Shown here: positions 1 through 7,342 of the stretch, piece after piece
Position numbering within the stretch: position 1 is the stretch's first letter
Layout: each line of letters opens with the position of its first letter
Assembly: GCF_002920635.1 (NCBI RefSeq)
Contig: NZ_PQSR01000085.1
Location: 1-34,523, forward strand
From: Streptomyces sp. Ru72
GTDB taxonomy: Bacteria > Actinomycetota > Actinomycetes > Streptomycetales > Streptomycetaceae
Direction: 5' to 3'
DNA length: 34,523 bases
Notes under the pieces: generated by a model
The model's input: only the letters and a program-made list of their open reading frames with translations
What the model was told of the DNA's origin: nothing
Database searches by the model: none
Program-made: the position numbers and the translations under genes

Positions 1-2
1 CC

Positions 3-848
3 CGGTTCGGGTCCTGCACCCTGCGGGCGGTCTCCGCGCGCGGGGACTCGGCACGCTTCCGGGGCGAGCCGCGACGGGACTGTCTGCTCACCGCCCGCTT
101 CGGTACGGGGGAGCACGCCCTGGTGCTCGTCGCCATGGCCACCGGCCGACGCGGCACGCCCGGCGCCCACCGCGCCGCCTCCGAGGCGTGTGACTGGATC
201 GGCCGCGCGGTCGGGGGCAGTCACCTCCGCCTCGGCGAGGACATCCGGTCGGCCCGGCGCGGCGAGCTGAAGTCCGGGCTGCAACGGGTCACCGACCGAA
301 GCCTCGGCAAGCTCCGCGCCGGCGCCGCCGCCCAGGGCGCCGACCCCGAGGAGTACACCGCCGACCTGCGCTGTCTGCTGCTGCCCGCCGACCCCGCCTG
401 CCGTGTCCGCGTCTTCTTCGGTGTCGGTGCCGGCGGTCTCTTCCGGCTGAGGGACGGCGAGTGGCAGGACATCGAGCCGCGCGCCGCCGACACCACGGGT
501 GAGCCGGTGGTCGGGTTCGGCTCCCTGCCCTCCGAGACCCCCGAGGGCGACCGGCTCACCATGGACCTCGGCATCACCACACCGCCGAGGCCCTACGAAC
601 CGGCCCACGAGCCGCCCCGTTCACCCTTTCTGTTCCGTGCCTCCGTCGCCCAGCCGGGGGACACGCTCCTGCTGTGCTCCGGCGGCCTCGCCGACCCGCT
701 GCGCGACGAGCCCGAACTCGCCGAACACCTGACGGCCCGCTGGTCCACGGGCGAGGTGCCGGGTCTGGCGGCCTTCCTCGCCGACACGCTGGTGAGGGTG
801 AAGGGCTACGCCGATGACCGTACGGCGGCCGCCGTCTGGGAGGCGTGA
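3..848 (+). CDS. PP2C-type protein phosphatase domain protein, 5' partial
   Basis: The reading frame is open from the left edge, so the start lies outside the window; about 281 residues are visible. The early segment RFGSCTLRAVSARGDSARFR matches the start of PP2C-like domains common in Streptomyces (family knowledge). The late segment GDTLLLCSGGLAD corresponds to the usual LLLCSDG metal motif, but the Asp is replaced by Gly. The final acidic pair is kept as YADDRTAAAVW. The likely role is Ser/Thr phosphatase-like signalling, but the altered motif could mean weak or lost metal-dependent activity. The next gene starts 54 bases downstream on the same strand. The family call is fairly secure; catalytic activity is not. 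Confidence 0.75.
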   Translation, partial: RFGSCTLRAVSARGDSARFRGEPRRDCLLTARFGTGEHALVLVAMATGRRGTPGAHRAASEACDWIGRAVGGSHLRLGEDIRSARRGELKSGLQRVTDRSLGKLRAGAAAQGADPEEYTADLRCLLLPADPACRVRVFFGVGAGGLFRLRDGEWQDIEPRAADTTGEPVVGFGSLPSETPEGDRLTMDLGITTPPRPYEPAHEPPRSPFLFRASVAQPGDTLLLCSGGLADPLRDEPELAEHLTARWSTGEVPGLAAFLADTLVRVKGYADDRTAAAVWEA

Positions 849-902
849 TCGCGGTCGGTGTGGATACATGGATCCAGGGACAGCGAAGGGGTGCGTGGAT
901 TC

Positions 903-2645
903 ATGGCCAAGCAGAACGTCGCCGACCAGTTCGTCGACATCCTCGTGCGGGCGGGGGTCAAGCGCCTGTACGGGGTGGTCGGCGACAGCCTCAACCCGAT
1001 CGTGGACGCCGTGCGCCGCAACTCCGCGATCGACTGGGTGCACGTGCGGCACGAGGAGACCGCCGCCTTCGCGGCCGGCGCCGAGGCCCAGATATCCGGC
1101 GGGCTGACCGCCTGCGCCGGTTCCTGCGGGCCCGGCAACCTCCACCTCATCAACGGCCTGTACGACGCCCACCGCTCGATGGCCCCGGTGCTCGCCCTCG
1201 CCTCGCACATACCCTCCAGCGAGATCGGTCTCGGGTACTTCCAGGAGACCCATCCCGACCAGCTGTTCCGCGAGTGCTCCCACTACAGCGAGCTGATATC
1301 CAACCCCCAGCAGATGCCCCGCCTGCTGCAGACGGCCATCCAGCACGCGATCGGCCGCAGCGGCGTGAGCGTCGTCTCGCTCCCCGGCGACATCGCCGCC
1401 CAGCCCGCCCCCGACCGGTCCGCGGAGACCGCCCTCGTCACCTCCCGGCCCAGCGTCCGCCCGGGTGACGCCGAGATCGACCGGCTCGTGGAGATGATCG
1501 ACGAGGCGGAGAAGGTCACCCTCTTCTGCGGCAGCGGCACCCGGGGTGCGCACGCCGAGGTGATGGAGTTCGCCGGGAAGATCAAGTCCCCGGTGGGGCA
1601 CGCCCTGCGCGGCAAGGAGTGGATACAGTACGACAACCCGTACGACGTCGGCATGAGCGGTCTGCTCGGCTACGGCGCCGCGTACGAGGCCACCCACGAG
1701 TGCGACCTGCTGATCCTGCTGGGCACCGACTTCCCGTACAACGCCTTCCTGCCGAAGGACGTGAAGATCGCCCAGATCGACGTCCGTCCGGAGAACCTGG
1801 GTCGCCGCTCCAAGCTGGATCTCGCGGTGTGGGGCGATGTGAAGGAGACCCTGCGCTGCCTCATCCCGCGCGTGCGGACCAAGGACAACCGGCGCTTCCT
1901 CGACAAGATGCTCAAGAAGCACGCAGACGCGCTGGAAGGCGTCGTCAAGGCGTACACGCGCAAGGTCGACAAGCACGTTCCGATCCACCCGGAGTACGTG
2001 GCCTCCGTCCTGGACGAAGCGGCCGATGACGACGCGGTGTTCACGATCGACACGGGGATGTGCAATGTGTGGGGCGCCCGCTACATCTCGCCCAACGGCC
2101 GGCGCCGCATCATCGGTTCCTTCTCCCACGGCTCGATGGCGAACGCGCTGCCGATGGCGATCGGGGCCCAGTTCACCGACCGGCGGCGGCAGGTGGTGTC
2201 GATGTCCGGTGACGGCGGGTTCTCCATGCTGATGGGAGACTTCCTCACCCTGGTGCAGTACGACCTGCCGGTGAAGGTGGTCGTGTTCAACAACTCCTCG
2301 CTCAGCATGGTGGAGTTGGAGATGATGGTCTCCGGACTGCCCTCGTACGGCACCGCCACCAAGAACCCCGACTTCGCGGCCGTGGCGCGTGCGTGCGGCG
2401 CGTACGGCATACGGGTGGAGAAGCCCAAGCAGCTCGCGGGCGCCCTGAAGGACGCCTTCAGGCACAAGGGTCCGGCGCTGGTGGACGTCGTCACCGATCC
2501 GCACGCCCTGTCCATCCCGCCGAAGATCAGCGCGGAGATGGTGACGGGCTTCGCCCTGTCCGCCTCGAAGATCGTGCTGGAGGGCGGTGTCGGCCGCATG
2601 GTGCAGATGGCCCGCTCCAACCTGCGCAACGTCCCACGGCCCTGA
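903..2645 (+). CDS. poxB: Thiamine-diphosphate enzyme, pyruvate oxidase/pyruvate dehydrogenase (quinone)-like
   Basis: A 580-residue three-domain ThDP enzyme, the normal length for PoxB/acetolactate-synthase-type proteins. The N-terminal pyrimidine-binding domain carries the activating Glu in VRHEETAAFAAG (about residue 51). The C-terminal domain has the ThDP/Mg motif, GDGG at residues 437-440, followed by NN at 463-464. PoxB-type enzymes decarboxylate pyruvate oxidatively to acetate and CO2 and pass electrons to quinone at the membrane (family knowledge). ATG at 903 is preferred over the in-frame GTG at 858 because an AGGG-type ribosome site precedes it and the protein then starts MAKQNVADQFVDIL, as in homologues. 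A strong hairpin follows at 2681-2713. The exact substrate is inferred; other 2-oxoacids are possible. Confidence 0.85.
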   Translation: MAKQNVADQFVDILVRAGVKRLYGVVGDSLNPIVDAVRRNSAIDWVHVRHEETAAFAAGAEAQISGGLTACAGSCGPGNLHLINGLYDAHRSMAPVLALASHIPSSEIGLGYFQETHPDQLFRECSHYSELISNPQQMPRLLQTAIQHAIGRSGVSVVSLPGDIAAQPAPDRSAETALVTSRPSVRPGDAEIDRLVEMIDEAEKVTLFCGSGTRGAHAEVMEFAGKIKSPVGHALRGKEWIQYDNPYDVGMSGLLGYGAAYEATHECDLLILLGTDFPYNAFLPKDVKIAQIDVRPENLGRRSKLDLAVWGDVKETLRCLIPRVRTKDNRRFLDKMLKKHADALEGVVKAYTRKVDKHVPIHPEYVASVLDEAADDDAVFTIDTGMCNVWGARYISPNGRRRIIGSFSHGSMANALPMAIGAQFTDRRRQVVSMSGDGGFSMLMGDFLTLVQYDLPVKVVVFNNSSLSMVELEMMVSGLPSYGTATKNPDFAAVARACGAYGIRVEKPKQLAGALKDAFRHKGPALVDVVTDPHALSIPPKISAEMVTGFALSASKIVLEGGVGRMVQMARSNLRNVPRP

Positions 2646-2680
2646 CGCCGCGTGCCTCGTTGTGCGAGGCTCGAAGACCG

Positions 2681-2713
2681 GAACCCCGGCCCGATTCCGG
2701 CGGGCCGGGGTTC
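2681..2713 (+). terminator. Hairpin terminator after the ThDP enzyme
   Basis: A perfect 12-bp stem (GAACCCCGGCCC paired with GGGCCGGGGTTC) and a 9-nt loop lie 36 bases after the stop codon, between two convergent genes. The absence of a clear U tract is normal for Streptomyces. It probably serves both directions. Confidence 0.75.
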
Positions 2714-2743
2714 TCCTTGTAGTGTCAGCGACGGACGGCTCGA

Positions 2744-3331
2744 TCACTTGCCCTCGTGGTCGCGCCCGCCGTGGTCGCGGTCGTGGTCGAAGTCCTCGTG
2801 GTGGTGACGGATCACGCGGAAGCTGCCCACCACACCGTGCTTGACCTTCACGCCGCCCTTGACGTGACGGGGGTGGACCCCGTCGCTCTGGCTCCAGGGG
2901 CCGACGATGGCGATGGGAGCGCCGTTGTCGCAAGTGGCCCCGGAGAAGACCTCAACGGTCTTCTTGCTGTCGTTGCGGATGTTGAGGCTCTTGGAGCCGA
3001 GGCCGCTGACGATCGTGACGCAGCCGTCCGGGATGGCCGGGTACTCACGCTCGTTGATGCGGACCTTGCCGTAGTACTCGTGGTCGTAGCCGCGACCGTA
3101 GTCCTCGTCGTGGTCCCCGTGGTCCCCGTGGTCCTCACGGCCCTCGTTGCCCTTGCTGTTGTCGCCGTTGCCACCCTGCGGGAGGGCGGGGGCGGCAGCG
3201 GGGGCGGGGGCCGCGGCGACGGGAGCCGCCTGGGCCGGCTCGGAAGCCGCGTTGGCGTAGGTGATGCCGGTGGCCGCCAGGGCCGCGGCAGCCGCGATCG
3301 CGGCGGTTACAACGGTGGAACGCGTTGCCAT
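2744..3331 (-). CDS. Secreted His/Asp-rich protein of unknown function
   Basis: 195 residues. The start at 3331 has an AGGAGA ribosome site. A Sec signal peptide spans about residues 1-28 (MATRSTVV, an Ala-rich core, ending near YANA). An Ala/Pro linker follows, then a charged stretch with repeated DHGDH-type units (about residues 65-85). Next is a compact central domain with two cysteines (PDGCVTIVSG and GATCDNGAP), probably a disulfide. The C-terminal tail is again rich in His and Asp (HHHEDFDHDRDH). The acidic/His tails at both ends suggest divalent metal binding at the cell surface, but this is inference from composition. I do not recognise a named family. The gene is monocistronic and divergent from the ATPase gene at 3520. 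Confidence 0.75.
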   Translation of the reverse strand: MATRSTVVTAAIAAAAALAATGITYANAASEPAQAAPVAAAPAPAAAPALPQGGNGDNSKGNEGREDHGDHGDHDEDYGRGYDHEYYGKVRINEREYPAIPDGCVTIVSGLGSKSLNIRNDSKKTVEVFSGATCDNGAPIAIVGPWSQSDGVHPRHVKGGVKVKHGVVGSFRVIRHHHEDFDHDRDHGGRDHEGK

Positions 3332-3519
3332 GTCACTTCTCCTGTCTGAGAGACGTCGGCTGAAAGCCGATGCGAGATTGAACGTACAGACCATCCCGAT
3401 CCGTGTCATATCCGACATACCGACAATATGAATAACAATCCGTTTGGCCCAATGTCGGGTGATGCCGCGTCACCAAGGAACGTCCCCGTGTCCGGAAGTC
3501 GAGGAGAAACGCCGTCACC

Positions 3520-4089
3520 ATGACTGCCGGTCTGTCGGCGGGGCATGCATGTCCGTGGAGGTGTTCGAGCAGAGGGGAACCGGCATCCACCTACGGGGCG
3601 GGGGTCATGAAGAGGCGAGCACGAGGGGGCGGTCCCGTGGTGATCGGGGCCTCCTCGGCGAAGACGGCGGAGGAAGCGACCGACACGCCGACGGACCGGT
3701 CGGCGGCCCCCCAGCTCAGGCGCCGGCTGGGGCGGGCGGATCTACGGGCGGTGCCCGAAGCGCGCAGGGCGCTCAGGGAGTTGCTGCGGCACTGGGGCAG
3801 GCCGGGACGCTCCGAGATAGCCGAACTGCTCACGAGTGAGCTGGTGACCAACGCGCTCATCCACACCGACCGCGACGCGGTGCTCACCGCCACCGTCTCA
3901 TCACGCGGACTCCACGTGGAGGTAAGGGACTTCGTGGGACGCAGGCCGAGGCCGCATGCACCGAGCGACGACGACGGTACGCACGGCAGAGGGCTGATCC
4001 TCGTCCAGTCGCTGGCGGACGCGTGGGGCGTGCGGGCGCACGGCGTGGGAAAAGCGGTGTGGTTCGACCTCGGTGCGGACGCCGCCTGA
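3520..4089 (+). CDS. RsbW-like ATP-binding protein (anti-sigma-type HATPase)
   Basis: A 189-residue protein whose C-terminal 130 residues form a GHKL ATPase of the RsbW/SpoIIAB class. The N box is ELLTSELVTNALIHT and the glycine lid is HGRGLILVQSLAD. The middle motif reads VRDFVG, a loose form of the usual D-x-G/S box. Such proteins in Streptomyces often act as anti-sigma or anti-anti-sigma kinases (family knowledge); the partner is not encoded nearby. ATG 3520 has an AGGAG about 13 nt upstream. ATG 3607 (MKRRARGGG) is an alternative that would drop an unconserved, Cys-containing leader. A very strong hairpin follows at 4130-4168. Confidence 0.75.
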   Translation: MTAGLSAGHACPWRCSSRGEPASTYGAGVMKRRARGGGPVVIGASSAKTAEEATDTPTDRSAAPQLRRRLGRADLRAVPEARRALRELLRHWGRPGRSEIAELLTSELVTNALIHTDRDAVLTATVSSRGLHVEVRDFVGRRPRPHAPSDDDGTHGRGLILVQSLADAWGVRAHGVGKAVWFDLGADAA

Positions 4090-4129
4090 GGCGGCGGCGC
4101 AGTTGGCGGGCCGAAGGAGCTGTCGACAA

Positions 4130-4168
4130 CGGGAAGGGGGCGCGGCATCGTGCCGCGCCCCCTTCCCG
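4130..4168. terminator. Very strong bidirectional hairpin terminator
   Basis: A perfect 18-bp stem with only a 3-nt TCG loop lies between the convergent ATPase and DUF2637 genes. The left arm is CGGGAAGGGGGCGCGGCA. There is no U tract. The position and symmetry suit termination from both sides. Confidence 0.85.
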
Positions 4169-4181
4169 GGATGGTCCGGTC

Positions 4182-5225
4182 TCAGCCGAACTGCTGTTCA
4201 AGGTCCTTGAGTTTGCGCTCCAGGGAATCGAGCCGCGGCAGGGCCATGGTGTCGTCCTCGGCGGTGAGGTCGACGGTGATCGGGTCAGCGGCGGAGTTCC
4301 GGACGGGCTGGAGCGAGGGGCGGGTGCGCGAGGGCAGTTCCCCCGCGGGTATGGCAGGCTCCGAGGAGACCGGTGCGGGGGCCCGCTCGACGGTCTGCAC
4401 CTCGACCTGACGCCCGCCGTTGCCGCCGGTCAGCGCGCGGTGGCCGCGGCTGAGCGCCTTCAACTGCGCGCGCTCGGCCCGCTGCTGCTCGCGGCGCCGC
4501 GCCTTGTTGAGTTCCTTCTGGCGCCGGTCCTCGCGGACCTCCTCGACGGCCTCGTCCAGGCTGCGCACACCCTCGAGGAGCATCAGCGACCAGGCCTTGT
4601 ACGTCTCGCGGGGCGCCCGCAGCCAGCGGACGATACGGATCTGCGGCAGCGGACGGGGCACCAGGCCCTGCTCGCGCAGTGCGGCGCGGCGGGTCTGCTT
4701 CAGTGCGCGGTCGAACAGCACCGCGGCGGACAGCGACATGCCGGCGAAGAACTGCGGGGCGCCCGCGTGGTCGATGCCCCTGGGCGCGTGCACCCAGTTG
4801 AACCAGGCGGACGCCGCCGCGAACGTCCACACCAGGATCCGGGAGCCGAGCGCCGCGTCGCCGTGGCTGGCCTCACGGACGGCGAGCACCGAGCAGAACA
4901 TGGCCGCGCCGTCCAGGCCGAACGGGACCAGGTACTCCCAGCCGTCGGTCAGGCCGAGGTTCTGCTGGCCGAAGCCGACCAGGCCGTGGAAGGAGAGTGC
5001 GGCGGCGACGGCCGCACAGCAGAAGAGGAGTACGTAGGAGGCCGTGGCGTAGACGGTCTCCTTGCGCCTGCGGCGCTCCTCGGCGCGCTCCCACGAGTCG
5101 TCCGCGCTCGCGTTCCCCCCGGAGGAGCGCTTGCCACGCGCGAGCACCGCCACCGCCACCAGCATGCCCAGGAGCAGTACGGCGCCCGGAAGCAGCCAGT
5201 TCAGCGATATGTCGGTCAGTCTCAT
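4182..5225 (-). CDS. DUF2637 multi-pass membrane protein
   Basis: 347 residues from the ATG at 5225, which has AAGGGA six bases upstream. About five hydrophobic segments are visible at roughly residues 6-28, 57-80, 92-109, 122-137 and 145-160, including YLVPFGLDGAAMFCSVLAV and the HAPRGIDHAGAPQFFAGMSL region typical of DUF2637. A cytosolic, Arg/Glu-rich probable coiled coil follows (RREQQRAERAQLKALSRG) and then a disordered tail ending in a short amphipathic segment (LDSLERKLKDLEQQFG). Relatives occur on Streptomyces conjugative plasmids and integrative elements as well as in chromosomes (family knowledge). No transfer genes are nearby, so a housekeeping chromosomal copy is more likely. The function is unknown. 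Confidence 0.8.
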   Translation of the reverse strand: MRLTDISLNWLLPGAVLLLGMLVAVAVLARGKRSSGGNASADDSWERAEERRRRKETVYATASYVLLFCCAAVAAALSFHGLVGFGQQNLGLTDGWEYLVPFGLDGAAMFCSVLAVREASHGDAALGSRILVWTFAAASAWFNWVHAPRGIDHAGAPQFFAGMSLSAAVLFDRALKQTRRAALREQGLVPRPLPQIRIVRWLRAPRETYKAWSLMLLEGVRSLDEAVEEVREDRRQKELNKARRREQQRAERAQLKALSRGHRALTGGNGGRQVEVQTVERAPAPVSSEPAIPAGELPSRTRPSLQPVRNSAADPITVDLTAEDDTMALPRLDSLERKLKDLEQQFG

Positions 5226-5470
5226 CTGGGGTCCCTTGCATTGGGATAGGGCGTAACGCCCGCCATAGTGGCCCAATCCCGCCGCCCCTCAGGGGGTTTC
5301 GGGGCAAGAGGCCGCCAAGGATGTGCAAGGGAATGCCCTGGACGGCGTTCTGCTCGAACTGCCGCTTGAGGGGCGGGAGTTGAGTTCGAACAAGACTACC
5401 CGTACGGGTGGTTCCACGAAAAGTTCCTGCGACAAGTGAGGAACTTGTGAAACGCGTGGGGGTCGCGCGG
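5226..5470. promoter_or_regulatory. Upstream region of the DUF2637 gene with stacked palindromes
   Basis: This stretch contains no convincing gene. It holds GTTCGAAC (5384-5391), a perfect 12-bp palindrome ACCCGTACGGGT (5398-5409), and two overlapping inverted repeats: AAGTTCCT/AGGAACTT (5421-5428 with 5439-5446) and ACAAGT/ACTTGT (5432-5437 with 5443-5448). The last two exclude each other as RNA hairpins. They may be operators or an attenuator; no regulator can be assigned. Confidence 0.4.
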
Positions 5471-5479
5471 GGCCTCATC

Positions 5480-5796
5480 CGTGGCTGGATCTTACGGTAT
5501 CGGGACCTCGGCCGGTCGCCGGGGCCCCTGAAGCGCACTCACCCAACTGGCCGCGGCGCGCGTCGGCTTGGCGACGCTGTCGGCGCCGCAGGTGAGGCGC
5601 CTGCGCACCGTCCCACGCCAGGAACTCCTCCAGAGCCGCGCCATCCTGGACGAGCCCGGCGCAAGTGATCCGGCCGCCGCCCCGGGGGCCGTCTCGTCCC
5701 GGCTCGCATCCGGTGACCGTGAGCCCCGGGAACACCTCGCCGAGCCGGGGTGCACGCGTCGTCGACCACGGAGAGGGACGAGACGGGCAAGGGCAT
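5480..5796 (-). pseudogene. Decayed FhuF-like (2Fe-2S) protein gene
   Basis: Read leftwards from the ATG at 5796, the first frame gives MPLPVSSLSVVDDA. The next frame continues with LGEVFPGLTVTGCEPG and EEFLAWDGAQ. These are the N-terminal landmarks I associate with the short FhuF-like (2Fe-2S) proteins of Streptomyces. After about residue 95 the frame is lost again, and the expected C-terminal cysteine cluster is absent. So at least one frameshift and a 3' truncation are present. FhuF proteins are ferric-siderophore reductases (family knowledge). A DtxR/IdeR-type iron box lies just upstream at 5825-5844, which fits the assignment. Recognition is from memory of the family, not a search. Confidence 0.5.
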
Positions 5797-5824
5797 GCGC
5801 GGACCACCGTTTCGCGCTGCCCAC

Positions 5825-5844
5825 AGGTAAGGCTCACCTTGCCT
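5825..5844 (-). promoter_or_regulatory. Iron box (DtxR/DmdR/IdeR-type operator)
   Basis: The site AGGTAAGGCTCACCTTGCCT is an interrupted palindrome that closely follows the actinobacterial iron-box consensus (TTAGGTTAGGCTCACCTAA). About 14 of 19 positions match when aligned at 5823-5841. It lies 28 bp upstream of the decayed FhuF-like start. A weaker, similar motif is at 5871-5893, towards the GntR gene. Confidence 0.6.
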
Positions 5845-5961
5845 GAGGTGGTCCGTGGGGGAACCGGAGCGTAAGGTGCCTAACGTGCTTTACGAGCGGT
5901 AAACAACCGCGTGAAACGAATCACAGAGGGCAGGACGCCGCAAGGACCGGAGGAGGAGCCC

Positions 5962-6819
5962 GTGGAGCAGGCCCGTTCCCGCCGTGCGGAGGGCTCTACC
6001 GAGGCGAGGGCGGCGGCACCCCGTACGCAGTCCGCACGGGTGCCGCACCAGCTGCCGTCGGGGGACGAGGTCCGCGAGCGGGCCGCCGCCGCGGACGGCA
6101 CGCGCGGTGAGCACACCCACAGCGAGCCGCCGATCCCGCATCCGCGCGTGCGGGAGGACGTGGCCGCCGGGTGCCCCGTGCAGGACGGGCGTCCCGTCGT
6201 CCAGCGGGCCTCCGTCCGCGGGCAGGTACTCGACGCCCTGCGCGCCGCGCTGGTCAGGGGCGAGCTGACTCCCGGTGAGGTCTACTCGGCGCCCGCGCTC
6301 GCCGAGCGGTTCGGGGTGTCCGCCACACCGGTGCGCGAGGCGATGCAGCAGCTGGCCCTGGAGGGCGCGGTCGAGGTCGTGCCCAACCGGGGCTTCCGTG
6401 TCGTCGTGCGCGGCGCCCGGGAACTGGCCGAACTCGCCGAGATCCGGGCCTTGATCGAGATACCGGTGATGCTGCGGCTCGCCCGCACCGTCCCCGCCGA
6501 ACGCTGGGCGGAGCTGCGCCCGCTGGCCGAGGCCACCGTCCGCGCCGCGTCCTCCGGGTGCCGGGCGACCTACGCCGAGTCCGACCGCGCCTTCCACCGC
6601 GCGGTCCTCGCCCTCGCCGGCAACGAGCAACTCCTGCGGATCGCGGACGACCTGCACCGCCGCGCCCAGTGGCCCCTGGTCGAAGCCCCCTCCTCCCGCG
6701 GCCGCGCCGGCCTGCTCGCCGACGCCGCCGAACACACGGCCCTGCTCGACGCGCTGGCCGCCCAGGACGTGACGGTGGTGCAGTCACTCGTACGGGAGCA
6801 CTTCACGGGGTCCTCCTGA
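5962..6819 (+). CDS. GntR-family regulator, FadR/FCD subfamily
   Basis: 285 residues from the GTG at 5962, which follows a GGAGGAGGAG ribosome site; the in-frame GTG at 5911 has none. The first 80 residues are polar and probably disordered, which is long for this family. The winged helix (about 83-145) includes SVRGQVLDALRAALVRGELTPG and FGVSATPVREAMQQLALEGA. The FCD ligand-binding helical domain (about 154-275) includes EIRALIEIPVMLRLA and ESDRAFHRAVLALAGN, with Asp/His positions expected for metal or small-acid binding. FCD regulators usually sense organic or amino acids (family knowledge). The target is unclear: neighbours on both sides are unrelated, so autoregulation or distant targets are likely. 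Confidence 0.85.
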   Translation: MEQARSRRAEGSTEARAAAPRTQSARVPHQLPSGDEVRERAAAADGTRGEHTHSEPPIPHPRVREDVAAGCPVQDGRPVVQRASVRGQVLDALRAALVRGELTPGEVYSAPALAERFGVSATPVREAMQQLALEGAVEVVPNRGFRVVVRGARELAELAEIRALIEIPVMLRLARTVPAERWAELRPLAEATVRAASSGCRATYAESDRAFHRAVLALAGNEQLLRIADDLHRRAQWPLVEAPSSRGRAGLLADAAEHTALLDALAAQDVTVVQSLVREHFTGSS

Positions 6820-6914
6820 CGGGGGCCTCCCGGCGGTCGCAGGGTGAGGGAACCGCTCCGGCGTTCCCCTGCGTGTCGGCCGGAAAGGGGGCGACCGCCC
6901 CACGGGGGTGACCG

Positions 6915-7124
6915 ATGGTGATGTTCGAAACAGGGCAGCGGGCTCGGCGGCGGTACCGGGACCGAACGGGCGGGCGGACACGGCGGCCGGGCCGGGACGG
7001 CCTCGGCGGGCGGGCGGCGTTCGTCGCCCCCGCCGCCGTCGTCGTCCTCCTCGCCGCCGTCGCCCTCCTGGCCCGCGATCCCGCGTTCCACGACGCCGTG
7101 TGGACGTTCGTCCGGAGCCTGTGA
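6915..7124 (+). CDS. Small membrane protein, hypothetical
   Basis: 69 residues with an Arg-rich cytosolic start (GQRARRRYRDRTGGRTRR) and one clear transmembrane helix (about residues 34-53, AAFVAPAAVVVLLAAVALLA), followed by a short tail. A GGGGGT element precedes ATG 6915; ATG 6921 is the alternative start. The positive-inside charge pattern and ribosome site support a real gene. No family is recognised. Its stop codon lies 9 bases before the repeat element at 7134. Confidence 0.45.
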   Translation: MVMFETGQRARRRYRDRTGGRTRRPGRDGLGGRAAFVAPAAVVVLLAAVALLARDPAFHDAVWTFVRSL

Positions 7125-7133
7125 GCGGCTGGT

Positions 7134-7342
7134 CTTAGGGGTCCTTGCGCTATGAGCGCCCGATCAGGTCGCGTGGTGAGGTGCCGTGCATCGCAAGGCG
7201 CCGGAGCGGCGTCGATGGGGGTGCCCCCTGCTCGAGCGCAGCCGAGAGCTCGGGGGAGGAGCCACATGGGCGTTTCGGCAACGCGGCGAGGTGCGGTGCC
7301 AGGCCGCGCGTCCCGGGTGGGCATAGTGCAAGGACCCCTCAG
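7134..7342. repeat. MITE-like repeat with 21-bp terminal inverted repeats
   Basis: The ends CTTAGGGGTCCTTGCGCTATG (7134-7154) and the reverse complement of 7322-7342 match at 19 of 21 positions. The 209-bp body codes for nothing convincing. It includes the self-complementary core GGGGGTGCCCCC and the segment CTGCTCGAGCGCAGCCGAGA, which I recognise as part of a dispersed intergenic repeat frequent in Streptomyces genomes. No transposase is present, so it would be non-autonomous. It fills the gap between two convergent genes, and its right end supplies the stop codon of the DUF2231 gene. Confidence 0.7.

Noticed and set aside
621..2933. 770-codon open frame on the minus strand across the ThDP enzyme gene
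   Set aside because: It mirrors the codon-position GC bias of the real plus-strand gene, has a low-complexity Arg/Gly/His composition, no family motifs and no ribosome site.
4182..5225. DUF2637 gene as evidence for an integrated conjugative element
   Set aside because: No integrase, FtsK/Tra-type translocase, replication gene or attachment repeat is visible nearby.
5384..5391. GTTCGAAC resembling a tRNA T-loop
   Set aside because: No acceptor stem, anticodon arm or D arm can be folded around it.
5408..5668. Plus-strand 86-codon frame with a helix-turn-helix-like start (VKRVGVARGLIRGWILRY)
   Set aside because: No ribosome site, and most of it overlaps the FhuF-like remnant on the other strand; the composition becomes Pro/Arg/Gly-rich.
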